Assembly: GCA_003521625.1 (NCBI GenBank)
Contig: DPHV01000030.1
Span: forward strand, 6,328-13,793
DNA from: Ruminococcus sp.
GTDB taxonomy: Bacteria; Bacillota; Clostridia; Oscillospirales; Acutalibacteraceae
Direction of reading: 5' to 3'
Length of the DNA: 7,466 nucleotides
Position numbers and translations under genes: made by a program. Positions 5,500 through 7,466 of the stretch are shown piece by piece (within the stretch, counting starts at the first letter, position 1; each line of letters begins with the position of its first letter). Under the pieces are notes generated by a model. The model worked only from the letters and a program-made list of their open reading frames with translations, did not search any database and was not told the DNA's origin.

Positions 5500-6963
5500 A
5501 TGAGATTTAAAAAGTTATTGAGCGTTGCTCTTGCTGTGTCAATGCTCGGCACAAGCTCGGCAATGCTTACGGCAAACGCAGAAGAAACAACAAGCTATAA
5601 ATTAGGTGACGTAAACCTTGACGGTAAGATTGACATTGATGACCTGAACAAATTACAGGACTACATATTCGGCGACTTCAAGCCGACAGCCGATAACACC
5701 GCAGTTTTCGCAAGGGTTGCCGATATAAACGTTGACGGAGCTGTTGACGAAAATGACGTTGACGAATTTGTTGACAGCCTTATATATTCCGATAACTACT
5801 TCGGAGATGTTGACAATGACCAGTCGCTCTCCGTTGCAGACGCTACATATATTCAAAAATACCTCGTTGGTGATACGGAAGATTTAAGTTTCAGACAGAT
5901 TTTAAACGGTGATTATAACAAGGACAACGCTATTTCTGTTGTTGATGCAACCGAAATTCAAAAACAATTGGTTGGTCTAGGTAAACCTTCATCCTTTCCT
6001 ACTGCTACTATAAAAGCAGATGACGAAAAGTATCGTAGAGAATATGCAGATGATATTGATGAAATTGAGACCGATCCACGTTCAAATATTTCGTTTGACA
6101 GACTAAGAGAAAAGGGTGTATATGTAGTTAGAAGACCACAGGATACCTCAGGTGTATTCGTTCGCGACGAAAAATGGTGCTATAACATCCTTAGTAGTGG
6201 TGAAATTTGGCTTTGGGGCTGCTATTCTAAGAACGATACTCTCGTTCTTCCAACGGAACTATCGGGTTATAATGTCACTGGTGTAAGCGAGTTTTTCTCT
6301 CATGAAGATTGCTTCCCCAATTCCGATACGGAAAAAACAACTATAAATTCAATAAAAACTCTCATAATTCCAAACACTGATGGCTACAGGGAGTTCAAGT
6401 ATAGATGTTTTGCAAATCTTACAAGTCTTGAAACTGTTATTTTACAGGAAGGTGTTGCATTTCGTAACTATGAGGGCGAAATATTTTATAAGTGTAAGAA
6501 ATTAAAAAATGTTATTTGGCCCGATTCGTTAACAAGAATTCCTCAAGGCTTTTTTATGCATTGTACAAATATAAAATCAATCGAACAACTGCATCTTCCT
6601 GAATCTGTTAACAAAATTGATATTCAAGCTTTCTTAGGCTCTGGCTTAACACAAATAACCATCCCAGAAAATATTACAACTATTAAAGACGGAGCATTTA
6701 TAAGTGTTCCGGCAAGAACAGCAACCTTTGAGCATAAAAAGTTGTTTGAAATGGATATAGATCCCGGTGCTTTTGCTGTTTGGGGGTCACCATACGATCC
6801 CAATGACATTGATAAAAAACTTCAGTTTAAGGGTTATAAGAATTCAGCATACCAGATTTTCGTTACAGAAACAATAGAAAGATGGCAGAGAAAGATAGAT
6901 TTAGGTATCTATAATAGTTTGGATGTTATGCCTTTCATCTTTAACTATTTTGATGATAAATAA
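5500..6963 (+). CDS. Secreted double-dockerin protein with BspA-like leucine-rich repeats
   Basis: This 487-residue exported protein has a signal peptide (about 1-27, cleavage after ANA). Four dockerin calcium-loop repeats follow. They start at D37 (GDVNLDGKIDIDD), D75 (ADINVDGAVDEND), D103 (GDVDNDQSLSVAD) and D138 (GDYNKDNAISVVD). All keep acceptable ligands at loop positions 1, 3, 5, 9 and 12, so they form two type I-like dockerin modules (about 36-97 and 102-160). After a linker (about 161-245), residues 246-430 resemble BspA-type LRR_5 repeats: short strands such as IKTLIIP, LETVILQ, LKNVIWP, LTQITIP, alternating with CFANLTSL, IFYKCKKL, FFMHCTNI and GAF. The tail has the FKGYKNSAYQIFV pattern often seen at the end of such proteins. 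No catalytic domain was recognised. Dockerins normally plug into cohesins of a scaffoldin, so display in a cellulosome-like or adhesion complex is inferred; no cohesin gene is in view. It is transcribed from its own promoter. Confidence 0.85.
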   Translation: MRFKKLLSVALAVSMLGTSSAMLTANAEETTSYKLGDVNLDGKIDIDDLNKLQDYIFGDFKPTADNTAVFARVADINVDGAVDENDVDEFVDSLIYSDNYFGDVDNDQSLSVADATYIQKYLVGDTEDLSFRQILNGDYNKDNAISVVDATEIQKQLVGLGKPSSFPTATIKADDEKYRREYADDIDEIETDPRSNISFDRLREKGVYVVRRPQDTSGVFVRDEKWCYNILSSGEIWLWGCYSKNDTLVLPTELSGYNVTGVSEFFSHEDCFPNSDTEKTTINSIKTLIIPNTDGYREFKYRCFANLTSLETVILQEGVAFRNYEGEIFYKCKKLKNVIWPDSLTRIPQGFFMHCTNIKSIEQLHLPESVNKIDIQAFLGSGLTQITIPENITTIKDGAFISVPARTATFEHKKLFEMDIDPGAFAVWGSPYDPNDIDKKLQFKGYKNSAYQIFVTETIERWQRKIDLGIYNSLDVMPFIFNYFDDK

Positions 6964-6971
6964 TTAATAAA

Positions 6972-7005
6972 AAGCCTCACGTTACCTTTAAATAACGTGA
7001 GGCTT
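6972..7005 (-). terminator. Hairpin after the dockerin gene, T-run on the minus strand
   Basis: A perfect 13-bp stem (6972-6984 with 6993-7005, arm AAGCCTCACGTTA) has an 8-base loop and starts 8 bases past the stop codon. On the plus strand it is followed by CCGGCTTG, not a T-run. On the minus strand it is followed by TTTATTAATTA. It is thus a good terminator for leftward transcription arriving from the right, and at best a partial one for the dockerin gene. Confidence 0.65.
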
Positions 7006-7057
7006 CCGGCTTGTATAAAAAGTTATATTTTAAACAAACGCAATATATACAACAACA

Positions 7058-7215
7058 AAACTTTGCCATTATATCCAAGGCTCCCCTTTCGAGGGGAGCT
7101 GTCATTTTTCCGGCAAAATGACTGTGGAGTGGAGATGAACTTTTCCTGATATATACAGCTTCATCTAACCTACCACCCTTCCGTCAATGGAAGGCTTGCT
7201 ATATAACAAAAGTTT
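7058..7215. mobile_element. MITE-like palindromic element, about 158 bp
   Basis: The ends are imperfect inverted repeats. AAACTTT at 7058-7064, TTATAT at 7069-7074 and CAAGG at 7076-7080 on the left match, inverted, AAAGTTT at 7209-7215, ATATAA at 7201-7206 and CTTG at 7195-7198 on the right. The interior folds into successive hairpins: 7080-7087/7092-7099 (8 bp, TTCG loop), 7101-7108/7115-7122 (8 bp), 7133-7139/7160-7166 (7 bp) and 7177-7182/7189-7194 (6 bp). It encodes no protein. It resembles the AAGGCTCCCC...GGGGAGC repeat family I recall as abundant in gut Clostridia, presumably moved by a transposase elsewhere. The minimal unit may be 7076-7198. Confidence 0.6.
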
Positions 7216-7256
7216 ACTATTACAAATTTGATGTATATTCTTTTTCGACAGTCTGT

Positions 7257-7287
7257 CACATTGTATTGCAATGTGTGTTTTTTTGTT
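7257..7287 (+). terminator. Candidate intrinsic terminator, plus strand
   Basis: CACATTG (7257-7263) pairs with CAATGTG (7269-7275) around a 5-base loop, then TGTTTTTTTG follows. It is preceded by a small dyad GACAG-T-CTGTC (7247-7257). The stem is short but the T-run is good. The only visible plus-strand gene upstream is the dockerin gene, 290 bases away and beyond the MITE-like element. It may be that gene's final stop for read-through, or part of a repeat. Confidence 0.5.
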
Positions 7288-7334
7288 CTTTAATCTGATT
7301 ATCCCTTTAATTCAGCATTTAATTCAAGCTTATA

Positions 7335-7426
7335 AGAGGAGATAAACGATAATTTAGCCGAGTGCCTCGGCGGGCAATTCGAGTGGAAAAGTCAGTTTGT
7401 TTGGAGAAAATTGTAGCCCGAATTTT
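7335..7426 (+). ncRNA. Possible structured RNA or leader (unidentified)
   Basis: GCCGAG-TGC-CTCGGC (7357-7371) is a perfect 6-bp hairpin. Right next to it, CGGGC plus AATT (7371-7379) can pair with AATT and GCCCG (7409-7412 and 7416-7420) with a 3-base bulge. AAAATT and AATTTT (7407-7412/7421-7426) offer an alternative. A purine-rich AGAGGAGA precedes at 7335-7342 but no start codon follows it. No known riboswitch or RNA family consensus was recognised. It could be the leader of a gene beyond the right edge. Confidence 0.25.
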
Positions 7427-7466
7427 AAGTTGATATATAGGCAACGTTTTGTTACTATTGTAGCGA

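Noticed and set aside
7283..7311. Promoter TTGTTC-17-TTTAAT in the right-hand intergenic region
   Set aside because: Both hexamers are weak, the -35 overlaps the terminator T-run, and no gene start is seen downstream within the window.
7335..7342. AGAGGAGA as a ribosome binding site for a small gene near the right edge
   Set aside because: No ATG, GTG or TTG lies at proper distance with an open frame; the following sequence soon hits stop codons.

Overview
The window looks like chromosomal DNA from a low-to-moderate GC, Gram-positive gut Clostridium relative, most likely Oscillospiraceae (Ruminococcus or Eubacterium siraeum-like). This placement is an inference. It rests on consensus TTGACA/TATAAT promoters, strong AGGAGG-type ribosome binding sites, dockerin modules and a BspA-like leucine-rich repeat protein, Ig-like surface proteins, and intergenic palindromic repeats of a kind common in these genomes. 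No sequence search was possible.

Layout, left to right. Positions 1-222 hold no gene but a nested set of inverted repeats built on a CGTAGGG core. Positions 284-622 (minus) encode a small XRE/Cro-CI-type DNA-binding protein. It is divergent from 773-2221 (plus), a secreted and membrane-anchored protein with three Ig-like domains. The 150-base gap between them contains a perfect 17-base palindrome that fills the spacer of a consensus promoter for the surface protein. A one-mismatch copy lies nearer the regulator gene. This is the best-supported regulatory circuit in the window: a dedicated repressor with a two-site operator.

A strong terminator closes that unit. A separate operon follows: trkA (2525-3883) and trkH (3899-5347), the NAD-binding regulatory subunit and the channel-like subunit of a Trk/Ktr potassium uptake system. 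It has its own promoter, a short leader with a 12-bp hairpin, and a terminator. These two genes are ordinary housekeeping genes with complete motifs.

Next, with its own promoter, is a secreted protein (5500-6963) with four calcium-binding dockerin repeats at its N-terminus, equivalent to two dockerin modules, followed by BspA-type leucine-rich repeats. It may be a component of a cellulosome-like assembly or a cell-surface adhesin, but no scaffoldin or enzyme is present here. The last 500 bases have no supportable gene. They contain a hairpin terminator oriented for the opposite strand, a 158-bp MITE-like element made of four hairpins with imperfect terminal inverted repeats, a plus-strand terminator, and a possible structured RNA or leader running towards the right edge.

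No CRISPR array, tRNA, rRNA, phage gene or transposase was seen. The points most worth following up are the XRE/operator/surface-protein module, the double dockerin fused to leucine-rich repeats, and the repeat families at both ends.
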